In this document: positions 41,683-50,055 of the stretch, piece by piece
Position numbering within the stretch: the first letter of the stretch is position 1
How the letters are laid out: each line of letters opens with the position of its first letter
Source: an uncultured Eubacteriales bacterium
GTDB taxonomy: Bacteria > Bacillota > Clostridia > Oscillospirales > Oscillospiraceae
Direction: 5' to 3'
Length of the DNA: 64,000 bases
NCBI GenBank assembly: GCA_900545495.1
Contig: UQZJ01000010.1
Span: 1-64,000, forward strand
Translations under genes and position numbers: made by a program
Notes under the pieces: generated by a model
What the model saw: only the letters and a program-made list of their open reading frames with translations
The model's database searches: none
Told to the model about the DNA's origin: nothing

Positions 41683-43038
41683 ATGCAGAAGACTGTACGC
41701 AGCCAGCAGGCGCTGTTTCAATTCCGGGGCATCCCACCGATCGGGATGACCGTCTCCATGGCCTTGCAGCATCTGGTGGCCATGATCGTGGGGTGCGTGA
41801 CCCCGGCTATCATCATCGCCCACACCGTGGGGCTGCCGCAGAGCCAGCGGGTGCTGCTGATCCAGGCGTCGCTGGTGATGTCGGCGGTGACCACGCTGTT
41901 GGAGCTGTTCCCCATCGGCGGACGGTTCGGCGCGGGGCTGCCGGTCATCTTCGGCGTCAGCTTTGCGTATCTGCCCAGTATGCAGGCCATCGCCTCCGGC
42001 GGCGGACTGTCCGCTGTGGCGGGGGCCATGATCGTGGGCGGCATGGTGGCCACGCTGGTGGGCATCTTCATCAAGCCCATCCGCCGCCTGTTCCCACCGG
42101 TCATTACCGGCACAGTGGTGTTCACCATCGGCCTTTCCCTGTATCCCACGGCCATCCACTACATGGCCGGAGGCGCCGGCAACACCTATGAGTTGGTGGT
42201 GACGGAGCGCGGCCTTACCGAGGCGCTGGTCTACGGCTCATGGCAGAACTGGGCCATCGCGGCGTTCACGCTGGCGGTGGTGCTGGTGCTGACCAACCAC
42301 GGCAAGGGCATCTGCAAGCTGGCGTCTATCCTGCTGGGCATTCTGGCGGGCTACGCCGTGGCGCTGGCGGCGGGCATGGTGGACCTGTCCGGCATCGGCG
42401 AGGCGTCGTGGTTCTCGCTGCCGCAGGTGCTGCCCTTCGGCGTCACCTTTGAGCCCTCCGGCTGCATCGCATTGGGTCTGCTGTTCGCCATCAACTCCAT
42501 TCAGGCCATCGGCGACCTGACCGCCACCACCGTGGGCGGTATGGATCGGGAGCCCACAGACCGGGAATTGCAGGGCGGTATCGCGGCCTACGGTGTCAGC
42601 AATATCCTGACGGCGCTGCTGGGCGGCTTGCCCACGGCCACCTACTCCCAGAACGTGGGTATCGTGGCCACCAACAAGGTAATAAACCGGTGGGTGTTTG
42701 CCATGACCGGCGGCTTCCTGCTGCTGGCAGGCGTGGTGCCTAAGTTTTCCGCCGCCCTGACAACCATCCCCCAGTGCGTGCTGGGCGGCGCTACGGTGGC
42801 GGTGTTCTCCACCATCGCCATGACCGGCATGAAGCTCATCGCCGGGGAGGGCATCACCGCCCGCAATACCACCATCGTGGGACTGTCCGCGGCGCTGGGC
42901 GTAGGCATCTCGCAGGCGGCGGACGCGCTGGCACAATTCCCGGAGGCCGTGACCACCATCTTTGGCAAGTCGCCGGTGGTCATCGCCACACTGTTGGCGG
43001 TGTTCCTGAATCTGGTGCTGCCGCGAGAGGATCAATGA
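41683..43038 (+). CDS. NCS2-family purine (xanthine/uracil) permease
   Basis: A 451-residue protein with 14 expected helices of the NCS2 (UraA) fold. ALQHLVAMIVGCVTPAIII opens it, the substrate loop is AINSIQAIGDLTATTVGGMDRE and the conserved turn reads ATYSQNVGIVATNKVINRWV, a QNxG type typical of xanthine/urate members, not the GENTGV of the uracil permease at 46987. Purine, most likely xanthine, is the best guess. GAAGGAGG precedes the ATG. Confidence 0.9.
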   Translation: MQKTVRSQQALFQFRGIPPIGMTVSMALQHLVAMIVGCVTPAIIIAHTVGLPQSQRVLLIQASLVMSAVTTLLELFPIGGRFGAGLPVIFGVSFAYLPSMQAIASGGGLSAVAGAMIVGGMVATLVGIFIKPIRRLFPPVITGTVVFTIGLSLYPTAIHYMAGGAGNTYELVVTERGLTEALVYGSWQNWAIAAFTLAVVLVLTNHGKGICKLASILLGILAGYAVALAAGMVDLSGIGEASWFSLPQVLPFGVTFEPSGCIALGLLFAINSIQAIGDLTATTVGGMDREPTDRELQGGIAAYGVSNILTALLGGLPTATYSQNVGIVATNKVINRWVFAMTGGFLLLAGVVPKFSAALTTIPQCVLGGATVAVFSTIAMTGMKLIAGEGITARNTTIVGLSAALGVGISQAADALAQFPEAVTTIFGKSPVVIATLLAVFLNLVLPREDQ

Positions 43039-43042
43039 TGCA

Positions 43043-43077
43043 TAAAAAGGGAGCCGTCCCACGGGACGGCTCCCTTT
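43043..43077. terminator. Bidirectional terminator, NCS2 permease and xthA
   Basis: A long stem (43043-43059 with 43064-43080) with a CACG loop. The stop codon of xthA on the minus strand is in the 3' arm. Confidence 0.92.
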
Positions 43078-43836
43078 TTATGCGTCAGCAAGATCCAGCA
43101 CCACGGGGCAGTGGTCGCTGCCGGTGATCTCCGGCCAGATGTCCGCGCTTTTGACGCGGGGCATCAGCCGCTGGGACACGATGAAGTAGTCGATGCGCCA
43201 CCCGGCGTTGTTCTCCCGTGCGTGGAAGCGGTAGCTCCACCACGAATAAGCGCCGGTGCGGTCGGGGTACAGGGCGCGGAAGGTGTCCACGAAGCCGCTG
43301 GCGAGCAGCTGGGTCATCTTGCCCCGCTCCTCGTCGGAGAAGCCGGGATTCATCCGGTTGGACTTGGGGTTCTTCAGGTCGATCTCCTGATGGGCCACGT
43401 TCAGATCACCGCAGTAGACCACCGGCTTTTGGGCGTCCAGCTCCATGAGATAGGCGCGGATATCGTCCTCCCACGCCATGCGGTAGTCCAGCCGCGCCAG
43501 CTGATCCTTGGAGTTGGGGGTGTAGCAGCAGACCAGATAGAAGTCCTCGAACTCCGCCGTGATGACCCGTCCCTCGTGGCGGTGTACGTCATCCCCGAAG
43601 TCGTAGGTCACGGACAGGGGCTGGCGGCGTGTGAACACAGCGGTGCCGGAGTAGCCGGCCTTGTCGGCACTGTTCCAGAAGCGGTGGTAGCCCTCCAGCA
43701 CAAAGGATGCCTGCTCCGGGCGCATCTTCGTCTCCTGCAAGCAGATGACATCGGCGTCCGCCAGAGTGCAGAAATCCAGAAATCCCTTATTCAGACAGGC
43801 CCGCAGGCCGTTGACGTTCCATGAGATCAGCCGCAT
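43078..43836 (-). CDS. xth: Exodeoxyribonuclease III
   Basis: A 252-residue endonuclease/exonuclease/phosphatase-fold AP endonuclease. Motifs: ISWNVNGLRA, ICLQETKMRPEQ (catalytic Glu), YCGDLNVAHQEIDLKNPKSN and GWRIDYFIVS, SDHCPVVLDL (catalytic Asp-His). It cleaves at abasic sites in base-excision repair. Start 43836 has GGAGGGA. It lies 20 bases downstream of DUF3793, likely one transcript. Confidence 0.95.
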   Translation of the reverse strand: MRLISWNVNGLRACLNKGFLDFCTLADADVICLQETKMRPEQASFVLEGYHRFWNSADKAGYSGTAVFTRRQPLSVTYDFGDDVHRHEGRVITAEFEDFYLVCCYTPNSKDQLARLDYRMAWEDDIRAYLMELDAQKPVVYCGDLNVAHQEIDLKNPKSNRMNPGFSDEERGKMTQLLASGFVDTFRALYPDRTGAYSWWSYRFHARENNAGWRIDYFIVSQRLMPRVKSADIWPEITGSDHCPVVLDLADA

Positions 43837-43856
43837 GATGTGTCCCTCCGAGTTTC

Positions 43857-44501
43857 TCAAGACATTGCAGCTATTGTATCACACTTTCCGCCGCCGCACA
43901 ATCCCGGTCTGCGGAATGTGTCGGATGCCGGCTGCGTCCCGGCGCGGCGGGTGGCCACCGCCAGACGGTCGATGTCCCAGCCGGTCTGCCAGCGGGCGCA
44001 GTAGTCCTCAGTGCAGTGCTTGAACCGGGAGAACAGCCGCTGCGCCCGGCGCTCGTCGCCGTAGACCTTCCACAGCCCCGCGCACTTGAAATCGCAGGCG
44101 CGGTGGTCGATGAACCCCTGCACGTCCTCCGGCGGGTAGCTGAGGAACAGCCCTACCTCGTGGGGGAACTGACCGTCCTCCCGGAACCGGCGGATGAGCT
44201 GGGCGACGCAGCGGCCGCAGCCGCCGTCGGCGGGGTATCCGGCGTCCGACAGGATGCGCCGCGCCAGGCGGTTTTGCAGGTCACGGTGCAGCACGGCGGG
44301 GCGGTAGAGGTATAGCAGCGCCTGTCCATCCTTGAAGCGGATGGGCAGCAGACAAAGACCCTTGGGAGCCAGCAGCCGGTTCAACCGGCGGATATCGTCC
44401 AGCAGCGCGCCCTCGTCGCGGCAGGGGCAGGGAAACAGACTGCCCGTCTTTATGCCCGCCAGCGTGGGCGCGCCTTGCTTGACCAGAATTTCCTCCGACA
44501 T
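43857..44501 (-). CDS. DUF3793-family protein
   Basis: A 214-residue cytosolic protein with several Cys residues (CPCRDEGALLDDIR, CGRCVAQLIRRF, ACDFKCAGLWKVYGDERRA). DUF3793 proteins are found in Clostridia near iron-uptake and flavodoxin genes; the function is not known. AAAAGGAGG lies ahead of the ATG at 44501. It follows a strong promoter with two palindromic operators, so it is metal-regulated if the operator reading is right. xth is downstream in the same direction. Confidence 0.85.
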   Translation of the reverse strand: MSEEILVKQGAPTLAGIKTGSLFPCPCRDEGALLDDIRRLNRLLAPKGLCLLPIRFKDGQALLYLYRPAVLHRDLQNRLARRILSDAGYPADGGCGRCVAQLIRRFREDGQFPHEVGLFLSYPPEDVQGFIDHRACDFKCAGLWKVYGDERRAQRLFSRFKHCTEDYCARWQTGWDIDRLAVATRRAGTQPASDTFRRPGLCGGGKCDTIAAMS

Positions 44502-44560
44502 GGAAAACCTCCTTTTGATGCTGTGTGCAGTGTGCCGTAAAAACGGCGCGGTCATACGCG

Positions 44561-44619
44561 GTTAGATTCATTTAACTGACGTGCAATAAAAAATGCCGCG
44601 ATAGTTAAATGGCTCTAAC
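44561..44619. promoter_or_regulatory. Paired GTTA-N8-TAAC operators at DUF3793
   Basis: GTTAGATTCATTTAAC (44561-44576) and GTTAAATGGCTCTAAC (44604-44619); the second is nearly the reverse complement of the first (2 mismatches). The latter covers the predicted start site near 44617. Such paired GTTA/TAAC sites resemble DtxR-family metalloregulator operators. Confidence 0.65.
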
Positions 44620-44623
44620 TCGG

Positions 44624-44652
44624 ATTGTAGCACAGCGGCGAAGTGTTGTCAA
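44624..44652 (-). promoter_or_regulatory. Promoter of DUF3793-xth
   Basis: Minus strand: TTGACA (complement of 44647-44652), 17-base spacer, TACAAT (complement of 44624-44629). Confidence 0.88.
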
Positions 44653-44703
44653 GGGCGGCGGGCAACCCCGTTGACGCGCAGGGGGCTGGAGGTGTCCGCA
44701 TCG

Positions 44704-44745
44704 AAAAAAGGATGGCTGTCTCAAAAGAGACAGCCATCCTTTTTT
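44704..44745. terminator. Terminator of birA-chrA operon
   Basis: A 19-bp perfect stem (44704-44722 with 44727-44745), AAAA loop. On the minus strand it ends with TTTTTT. The chrA gene stops at 44752. Confidence 0.95.
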
Positions 44746-44751
44746 CACGAT

Positions 44752-45312
44752 TCAGAATCCGAACACCACGCCCACGGCGGCGCTGGCCAGAATGAACAGA
44801 ATGGGGTGCAGTTTTTTGGTGAATTTGACCCACCGCGTCAACACCAGCAGCACCGCCGCCAGCGCGATGGCTTTCCAGTTCAGCAGCGCCAGACCGGTGC
44901 CGCCGGCATTCACCAGTGCGATGAGCACCACGGAGATACCTGCCGCCGCCACCAGCGCGGTGGAGGCGGGGCGCAGACCGTAAAAGGCGGCGCTGACCCA
45001 TTTGCTGTCGCGGAACGCCTTCAAAAACGCCGCCACGATGAGGATGACGATGACCGACGGCGTCACAAGACCCAGCGTGGCGATGAGCGCGCCGCCGACG
45101 CCGCCGGTGGTGAAGCCCACATAGGTGGCCATGTTCACGCCGATGGGGCCGGGGGTGGACTCGGACACCGCCAGCATATCCGCCAGCTGGGCGCGGGTGA
45201 ACCAGCCGGTGCGGTCAGCCATATCCTGCAAGAAGGGGAGGGTGGCCAGTCCGCCGCCCACGGCGAAGAGACCTGTCTTGAAAAACTCCCAGAAAAGACG
45301 GAGGTACAGCAT
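44752..45312 (-). CDS. chrA: Chromate transporter, second half-protein
   Basis: A 186-residue short-form CHR protein with about 5-6 helices (FFKTGLFAVGGGLATLPFLQ, then SESTPGPIGVNMATYVGF). Short ChrA proteins work as pairs encoded side by side in opposite topology. It begins with ATG at 45312, sharing one base with the stop of the first half. Physiological substrate may be sulfate-like anions instead of chromate. Confidence 0.88.
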   Translation of the reverse strand: MLYLRLFWEFFKTGLFAVGGGLATLPFLQDMADRTGWFTRAQLADMLAVSESTPGPIGVNMATYVGFTTGGVGGALIATLGLVTPSVIVILIVAAFLKAFRDSKWVSAAFYGLRPASTALVAAAGISVVLIALVNAGGTGLALLNWKAIALAAVLLVLTRWVKFTKKLHPILFILASAAVGVVFGF

Positions 45313-45854
45313 TATTTCTCCCTCCTTATCAGGTTCTGGATGATGATGCCGCACAGGGCGGCGGCCGCCACAAAGATCACGGGGGAGAGAGTCGTGAACA
45401 GGGAGGCCGCCAGCACCGCGACGAAGATCAAGGCGGCGGGCCAGTCCTTCACAGAGCTTTTCAGCAGCTTCAGCACGGCGTTGAAGATCAGCACACACAC
45501 GCACACGCGGATCCCGGCGAAGGCGTGCTGCACCCAGTCCAGATGGGAGAAGCTGTTGATAACGCCGGCCAGCACCGTAATGATGAGAAGGGAGGGAAAC
45601 ACGATGCCCAGCGTGGCCACGATACCGCCCACGACGCCCCGCTGCTTCTGCCCCACGAAGGTGGCGGTGTTGACGGCGATAATGCCGGGCGTACACTGGC
45701 CGATGGCGAAATAGTCTACCAGCTCCTCGTCGGTGGCCCAGCCCTTGTTCTCCACCACCTCCCGCTGGAGGATGGGCAGCATAGCCATGCCGCCGCCGAA
45801 TGTCATGACCCCCACCTTGGCAAAGGTAAGGAACAGCTCCCACAGTAATTTCAC
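45312..45854 (-). CDS. chrA: Chromate transporter, first half-protein
   Basis: A 180-residue short-form CHR protein: FAKVGVMTFGGGMAMLPILQ, GQCTPGIIAVNTATFVGQKQRG. Both half-proteins share the FGGG...LP and TPG motifs, showing that they come from one duplicated domain. It follows birA by 9 bases with a TGA stop between; together they form one operon with the second half. Confidence 0.88.
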   Translation of the reverse strand: MKLLWELFLTFAKVGVMTFGGGMAMLPILQREVVENKGWATDEELVDYFAIGQCTPGIIAVNTATFVGQKQRGVVGGIVATLGIVFPSLLIITVLAGVINSFSHLDWVQHAFAGIRVCVCVLIFNAVLKLLKSSVKDWPAALIFVAVLAASLFTTLSPVIFVAAAALCGIIIQNLIRREK

Positions 45855-45863
45855 AAGATCACC

Positions 45864-46619
45864 TCATTCAGAATATCCATAGAGACCCCGGACGGACACC
45901 TCGCCGCTGTACAGCGTCTCCACGGTGCCGTCTTCGTATCGCACCGTCAGGCCGTATTGCGGGTCGATGCCCTCTGCCACGGCACGACGCACGGTGCCGC
46001 CGCGTACCACCTGCACCTGTTGGTCTGTATTGACGCAGCGGGCGCGGTAGTCCTCCCGCCACAGAGCGGGGTCGGGGAGGGCGTGGTCGTGCAGTTCCGT
46101 CAGCTCGCCCACCAGCGCCTGCGCCAGCGTGTCGCGGGACACGTCGCGCCCCAGCTGGCTGCGGAGGGACGTGGCGATGGCGGCCACGTCGGGGGAGAAG
46201 TCGTCGGCGGTCTGGGACACGTTGACGCCGATGCCCACGATGACCCAGTCCGGCGTGCCGTCGGGACGGAACGCCGACTCCGTCAGGATGCCGCAGACCT
46301 TTCTGCCGCCCAGCAGCAGGTCGTTGGGCCACTTGATGCCGCAGTGCAGACCGCAGACGTTTTCGATGGCGCGGCACACCGCCACCGCCGCCAGCGGCGT
46401 GACCGTGGGCAGCGTCTCCGCGCAAAGGCCGGTGCGCCACAGGACGGACAGGTACAGCCCCAATCCCGGCGGGGACTGAAAGCGCCGCCCCATACGGCCA
46501 CGGCCCGCCGTTTGGCAGTCCGCCGTCACCACAGCGGACGCAGCACCCTCCGCCGCCAGACGCTTGCACTGGGTGTTGGTGGAGTCCAGCGTGTCGTAGT
46601 GATATACCGGGATGTCCAT
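45864..46619 (-). CDS. birA: Biotin--protein ligase, no HTH domain
   Basis: A 251-residue ligase. Diagnostic parts: LDSTNTQCKRLA, the ATP/biotin loop TAGRGRMGRRFQSPPGLGLYLSV (read as TAGRGRMGRRF and SPPGLGLYLSV), KWPNDLLLGGRKVCGIL and VGIGVNV. It attaches biotin to carboxylase carriers. The N-terminal DNA-binding domain of the E. coli type is absent, so it is not a repressor. Start 46619 has AAAGGAGG. Confidence 0.95.
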   Translation of the reverse strand: MDIPVYHYDTLDSTNTQCKRLAAEGAASAVVTADCQTAGRGRMGRRFQSPPGLGLYLSVLWRTGLCAETLPTVTPLAAVAVCRAIENVCGLHCGIKWPNDLLLGGRKVCGILTESAFRPDGTPDWVIVGIGVNVSQTADDFSPDVAAIATSLRSQLGRDVSRDTLAQALVGELTELHDHALPDPALWREDYRARCVNTDQQVQVVRGGTVRRAVAEGIDPQYGLTVRYEDGTVETLYSGEVSVRGLYGYSE

Positions 46620-46642
46620 GGCCCCGCCTCCTTTTCCCCGTA

Positions 46643-46671
46643 ATGTTACCACGATTCGCGGGGACTGTAAA
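46643..46671 (-). promoter_or_regulatory. Promoter of birA-chrA
   Basis: Minus strand TTTACA (complement of 46666-46671), 17-base spacer, TAACAT (complement of 46643-46648). Confidence 0.72.
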
Positions 46672-46772
46672 TAGAGATACCTGCCGAGGACGGACATGGA
46701 AAAAATGGGGGGTTTGTCGAATTTGCCAAAGAAATGCCGGGATTTTTGGCAGTTTCTTGGCGTAGAAATGTA

Positions 46773-46801
46773 TTGCTTTTTCTGGGGGCGGCTCGTATAA
46801 T
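46773..46801 (+). promoter_or_regulatory. Promoter of the uracil permease leader
   Basis: TTGCTT at 46773-46778, 17-base spacer, TATAAT at 46796-46801. Start near 46808, 22 bases ahead of the upstream ORF. Confidence 0.82.
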
Positions 46802-46829
46802 AGGCGAGAAAATGAGAGGAGGGACAGCC

Positions 46830-46913
46830 ATGATCTGCCAGTATACGATGAAAACGCAGATGACGGCTCCTATTGTTTCCATTTTTGATATTGTTGTTTC
46901 CGTTGGCCGGTGA
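46830..46913 (+). CDS. 27-codon leader ORF of the uracil permease gene
   Basis: Starts MICQYTMKTQM with an AGGAGGG site (46817-46823) at 6 bases, an excellent initiation signal. Codons 14-25 lie over a U-rich tract (46871-46904, 21 of 34 bases T). The TGA stop at 46911-46913 forms part of the terminator's 5' arm. It is too short and odd in composition to be a normal protein; its likely job is to place a ribosome over the terminator. The arrangement matches pyrL of pyrBI. Confidence 0.7.
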   Translation: MICQYTMKTQMTAPIVSIFDIVVSVGR

Positions 46914-46935
46914 TCGTTTCACCGGTTATTTTTTT
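46904..46935 (+). terminator. Attenuator terminator of the uracil permease
   Basis: Stem 46904-46913 with 46919-46928 (a core of CCGGTGA with TCACCGG and G-T pairs at the base), loop TCGTT, then a T run at 46929-46935. It lies between promoter and gene, so it must be bypassed for expression. Confidence 0.88.
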
Positions 46936-46986
46936 GTGTTTGCAAGTAATTGGAAATAAAGAGTGAAGAAAGAGAGGAATTGTCAC

Positions 46987-48369
46987 ATGAACAAAAAACT
47001 CGGACAAGAAGCGATTTACGACGCCCGCGAATTGGGCGTCCCCCGGATGATGCTGCTGGGCCTGCAGCACCTGTTCGCCATGTTCGGCGCTACGGTACTG
47101 GTACCCATTCTGGTCAGCGGCTACGGCCTGCCCCTGTCCATCCAGACCACACTGCTGTTTGCCGGTATCGGCACGCTGCTGTTCCACGTCTGCACCAAGC
47201 TTAAGGTACCCGCCTTCCTGGGCTCCTCCTTCGCCTTTCTGGGTGGCTTCCAGGCGGTAGCCAATCTGGACAGCGGCAAGTTCGCCGCCATGACCGGCGA
47301 GGAGAAGCTGCCCTACGCGCTGGGCGGCGTGGTGGTCGCGGGCCTGCTGTATCTGGTGCTGGCACTGCTGTTCAAGCTGGTGGGCGCCAAGAAGGTCATG
47401 CGGTTCTTCCCCCCCATCGTCACCGGCCCCATCATCATCCTCATCGGTCTGAACCTCTCCGGCACCGCCGTGACCAACGCCTCCACCTGCTGGTGGCTGG
47501 CTCTGTGCGCCATCGCCATCATCATCGTCGCCAACATCTGGGGTAAGGGCATGATCAAGATCATTCCCATCCTGCTGGGCGTGGTGGGCGCGTACATCGT
47601 GGCACTCATCGCCACCGCCTGCGGCGCGAAGCTGCCGGGTGCCGACGGCGTCATGCAGCCCCTGATCAACTTCGCCTCCGTCAAGAGTGCCGACCTCGTG
47701 GGCCTGCAGAAGTTCGTTATCGCCAAGTTTGACATCACCTCCGTTCTGGTCATGGCCCCCATCGCCATCGCCGCCATGATGGAGCACATCGGCGACATCT
47801 CCGCCATCTCCTCCACCACCGGCAAGAACTTCATCGAGGATCCCGGCCTGCACCGCACCCTGCTGGGCGACGGTCTTGCCACCGCCTTCGCCGGTATGTT
47901 CGGCGGCCCTGCCAACACCACCTACGGCGAGAACACCGGCGTGCTGGCACTGAGCCGCGTGTACGATCCCCGGGTCATCCGTCTGGCGGCGCTGTACGCC
48001 ATCATCCTCAGCTTCTCCCCCAAGTTTGACGCGCTGGTCAACTCCATCCCCACCGCTATCGTGGGCGGCGTCAGCTTTGTGCTGTACGGTATGATCTCCG
48101 CCGTGGGCGTGCGCAACGTGGTGGAGAACAAGGTGGATCTCACCAAATCCCGCAACCTCATCATCGCCGCCGTCATCTTCGTGTGCGGTCTGGGCTTCGC
48201 CTCCACCGGCGGCATCACCTTCACCGTAGGCAGCGCCGACATCACCCTGACCGGTCTGGCCATCGCCGCACTGGCGGGCGTGATCCTCAACGCCATCCTG
48301 CCCGGCAACGACTACGAGTTCGGCAAGAGTGTCGAGGGCGACGCCAGCGCCGATCTGGGCAGCTATTAA
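46987..48369 (+). CDS. uraA: Uracil permease (NCS2 family)
   Basis: A 460-residue H+-coupled permease with the NCS2 fold: GLQHLFAMFGATVLVPIL, MEHIGDISAISSTTGKNF and the uracil-type loop TTYGENTGVLALSRVYDPRV. It imports uracil for salvage. Start 46987 has GAGAGGA; an in-frame ATG at 46963 has no ribosome site. It is controlled by the leader ORF and attenuator upstream, and terminated by a long hairpin shared with malQ. Confidence 0.95.
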   Translation: MNKKLGQEAIYDARELGVPRMMLLGLQHLFAMFGATVLVPILVSGYGLPLSIQTTLLFAGIGTLLFHVCTKLKVPAFLGSSFAFLGGFQAVANLDSGKFAAMTGEEKLPYALGGVVVAGLLYLVLALLFKLVGAKKVMRFFPPIVTGPIIILIGLNLSGTAVTNASTCWWLALCAIAIIIVANIWGKGMIKIIPILLGVVGAYIVALIATACGAKLPGADGVMQPLINFASVKSADLVGLQKFVIAKFDITSVLVMAPIAIAAMMEHIGDISAISSTTGKNFIEDPGLHRTLLGDGLATAFAGMFGGPANTTYGENTGVLALSRVYDPRVIRLAALYAIILSFSPKFDALVNSIPTAIVGGVSFVLYGMISAVGVRNVVENKVDLTKSRNLIIAAVIFVCGLGFASTGGITFTVGSADITLTGLAIAALAGVILNAILPGNDYEFGKSVEGDASADLGSY

Positions 48370-48382
48370 GAGACAGCGCAAA

Positions 48383-48427
48383 CGATAAAAAAGGAACAGG
48401 CTCTCAGAGCCTGTTCCTTTTTTATCG
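48383..48427. terminator. Terminator between uraA and malQ
   Basis: A 21-bp perfect stem (48383-48403 with 48407-48427), loop TCA, with A and T runs inside. It works in both directions. Confidence 0.95.
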
Positions 48428-48432
48428 TGTTT

Positions 48433-49971
48433 TTACGCCTCTTGCGCGGTCTCCGGCTGCTCGGACGGCTCCTTCGTCTGCTCCTCCGGACGGTCTGCGC
48501 GGCCGTACAGCACGGTCATGCGGCGGATCTTCTCCGCCAACTCCGGCGTCAGCTCGCCGGGCAGCAGACGCCACTGCCAGTTGCCGCTCTGGGTGCCGGG
48601 GATGTTCATGCGGTGTCCTGCACCAAGCCCCAGATAGTCCTGCATCTGCGCCACAAACAGCTCCGCCACGCTGCTCATGCCGCCGCGGATGACGCCCCAG
48701 TGGAAGCCCTCCGCCTCCGTCAGCGCCAGATATTCCTGGGCGTAGGCGATATCCTCCGGCTTGGCCTCCTGCCGCCAGAGGGCCAGCGGGCTGTTGTCGT
48801 GGGTGCCGGTATAGCAGATGCAGTGGTCGGTGTAGGTGTGGGGCAGGTAGTTGCTGCTGTCCCGGGAGTCAAAGGCAAACTCCAGCACCTTCATGCCGGG
48901 CCAGCCGGAATCGTGCAGCAGCTTCTGCACACCGGGGGTGGGGTAGCCCAAGTCCTCGGCAATAAACTCCAGCTGGGGGAACCAGCCCTTGAGCCGATCC
49001 ACCAGATCCATGCCGGGGCCGGGGACCCAATGGCCGTTTTTGGCCGTCGTCTCGCCGTAGGGTACCGCCCAGTAGCTGTCAAGACCGCGGAAGTGGTCGA
49101 TGCGGATGACGTCGTACAGCCTGCCGGTGCCGTCGATGCGGCGGATCCACCAGCCGAAGCCGTCCTCGCGCATCCGGTCCCAGTTGTACAGGGGGTTGCC
49201 CCAGAGCTGACCGTCGGCGCTGAAATAGTCGGGCGGCACACCGGATACGGCCTTGGGAACAAGCGTTTCATCCAGCTGGAAGAACTCCGGCTCTGCCCAC
49301 ACGTCGGCGGAATCCATGGCCACATAGATGGGCAGGTCGCCGATGATGCGGATGCCCTGCGCGTGGACATAGTCGCGCAGCCGCTCCCACTGGCGGAAGA
49401 ACAGGTATTGCAGATAGGTGAAGAAATCCACATCCTCCCGCAGCAGGGTGCGGTATTTCTCCAGCGCCTCTGGTTGCCGCAGGCGGATATCGTCGGGCCA
49501 TTCCGTCCACGCCTTCATACCGAAATGACGCTTGCACGCCATGAACAGGGCATAGTCCGGGAGCCAGCGCTCATTTGCCTCCACGAAGGCGGCCACGGCC
49601 TCACCATCCCGCTGCCAGCCGCGCTTAAAGGCCTTGCGCAGCAGGTCGAAGCGCTTTTCATAGATGCGGCCGTAGTCCACATGGCGGGGGTCACCGCCCC
49701 ACTTGCACCGGCTGCACTCGGACTTGGTCAGCAGACCGTCGGCGATGAGCAGCTCGGGGTCAATGTAGTAGGGGTTACCGGCGTAGGTGGAGAAGCTCTG
49801 ATAGGGCGAATCTCCGTAGCTGGTAGGGCCAAGCGGCAGCATCTGCCAGTAGCGCTGACCCGCCGCGTGGAGGAAATCCGCAAAATCGTATGCCGCCTGC
49901 CCCAGCGTGCCAATCCCGTAGGGGGAGGGCAGGGAGGAGACGGCCATCAGAATACCGCTGGAACGTTTCAT
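48433..49971 (-). CDS. malQ: 4-alpha-glucanotransferase (amylomaltase)
   Basis: A 512-residue GH77 enzyme. SSLPSPYGIGTLG opens it; RIDHFRGLDSYWAVPYGE holds the nucleophile region, IAEDLGYPTPGV the acid/base, and GTHDNSPL the third catalytic Asp block. It disproportionates maltodextrins. The last gene of a maltose-type operon, after the permease genes. A Glu-rich tail follows the domain. Confidence 0.95.
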   Translation of the reverse strand: MKRSSGILMAVSSLPSPYGIGTLGQAAYDFADFLHAAGQRYWQMLPLGPTSYGDSPYQSFSTYAGNPYYIDPELLIADGLLTKSECSRCKWGGDPRHVDYGRIYEKRFDLLRKAFKRGWQRDGEAVAAFVEANERWLPDYALFMACKRHFGMKAWTEWPDDIRLRQPEALEKYRTLLREDVDFFTYLQYLFFRQWERLRDYVHAQGIRIIGDLPIYVAMDSADVWAEPEFFQLDETLVPKAVSGVPPDYFSADGQLWGNPLYNWDRMREDGFGWWIRRIDGTGRLYDVIRIDHFRGLDSYWAVPYGETTAKNGHWVPGPGMDLVDRLKGWFPQLEFIAEDLGYPTPGVQKLLHDSGWPGMKVLEFAFDSRDSSNYLPHTYTDHCICYTGTHDNSPLALWRQEAKPEDIAYAQEYLALTEAEGFHWGVIRGGMSSVAELFVAQMQDYLGLGAGHRMNIPGTQSGNWQWRLLPGELTPELAEKIRRMTVLYGRADRPEEQTKEPSEQPETAQEA

Positions 49972-50010
49972 GGCAACAAGTCACTTTCTATCAAGAATTG
50001 AAAAATGGAA

Positions 50011-50035
50011 CGGGGCGGGCGAAATGCCCGCCCCG
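50011..50035 (-). terminator. GC-rich hairpin after the permease genes
   Basis: CGGGGCGGGC (50011-50020) with GCCCGCCCCG (50026-50035), loop GAAAT, followed on the minus strand by TTCCATTTTT. A partial terminator that can lower malQ expression relative to the permease. Confidence 0.75.
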
Positions 50036-50055
50036 CTGTATAGACCGATGTGCAG

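Noticed and set aside
46830..46913. PyrR-binding attenuator as an explanation of the uraA leader
   Set aside because: I searched for the PyrR loop and an anti-antiterminator stem and found neither; the U-rich leader ORF fits better.
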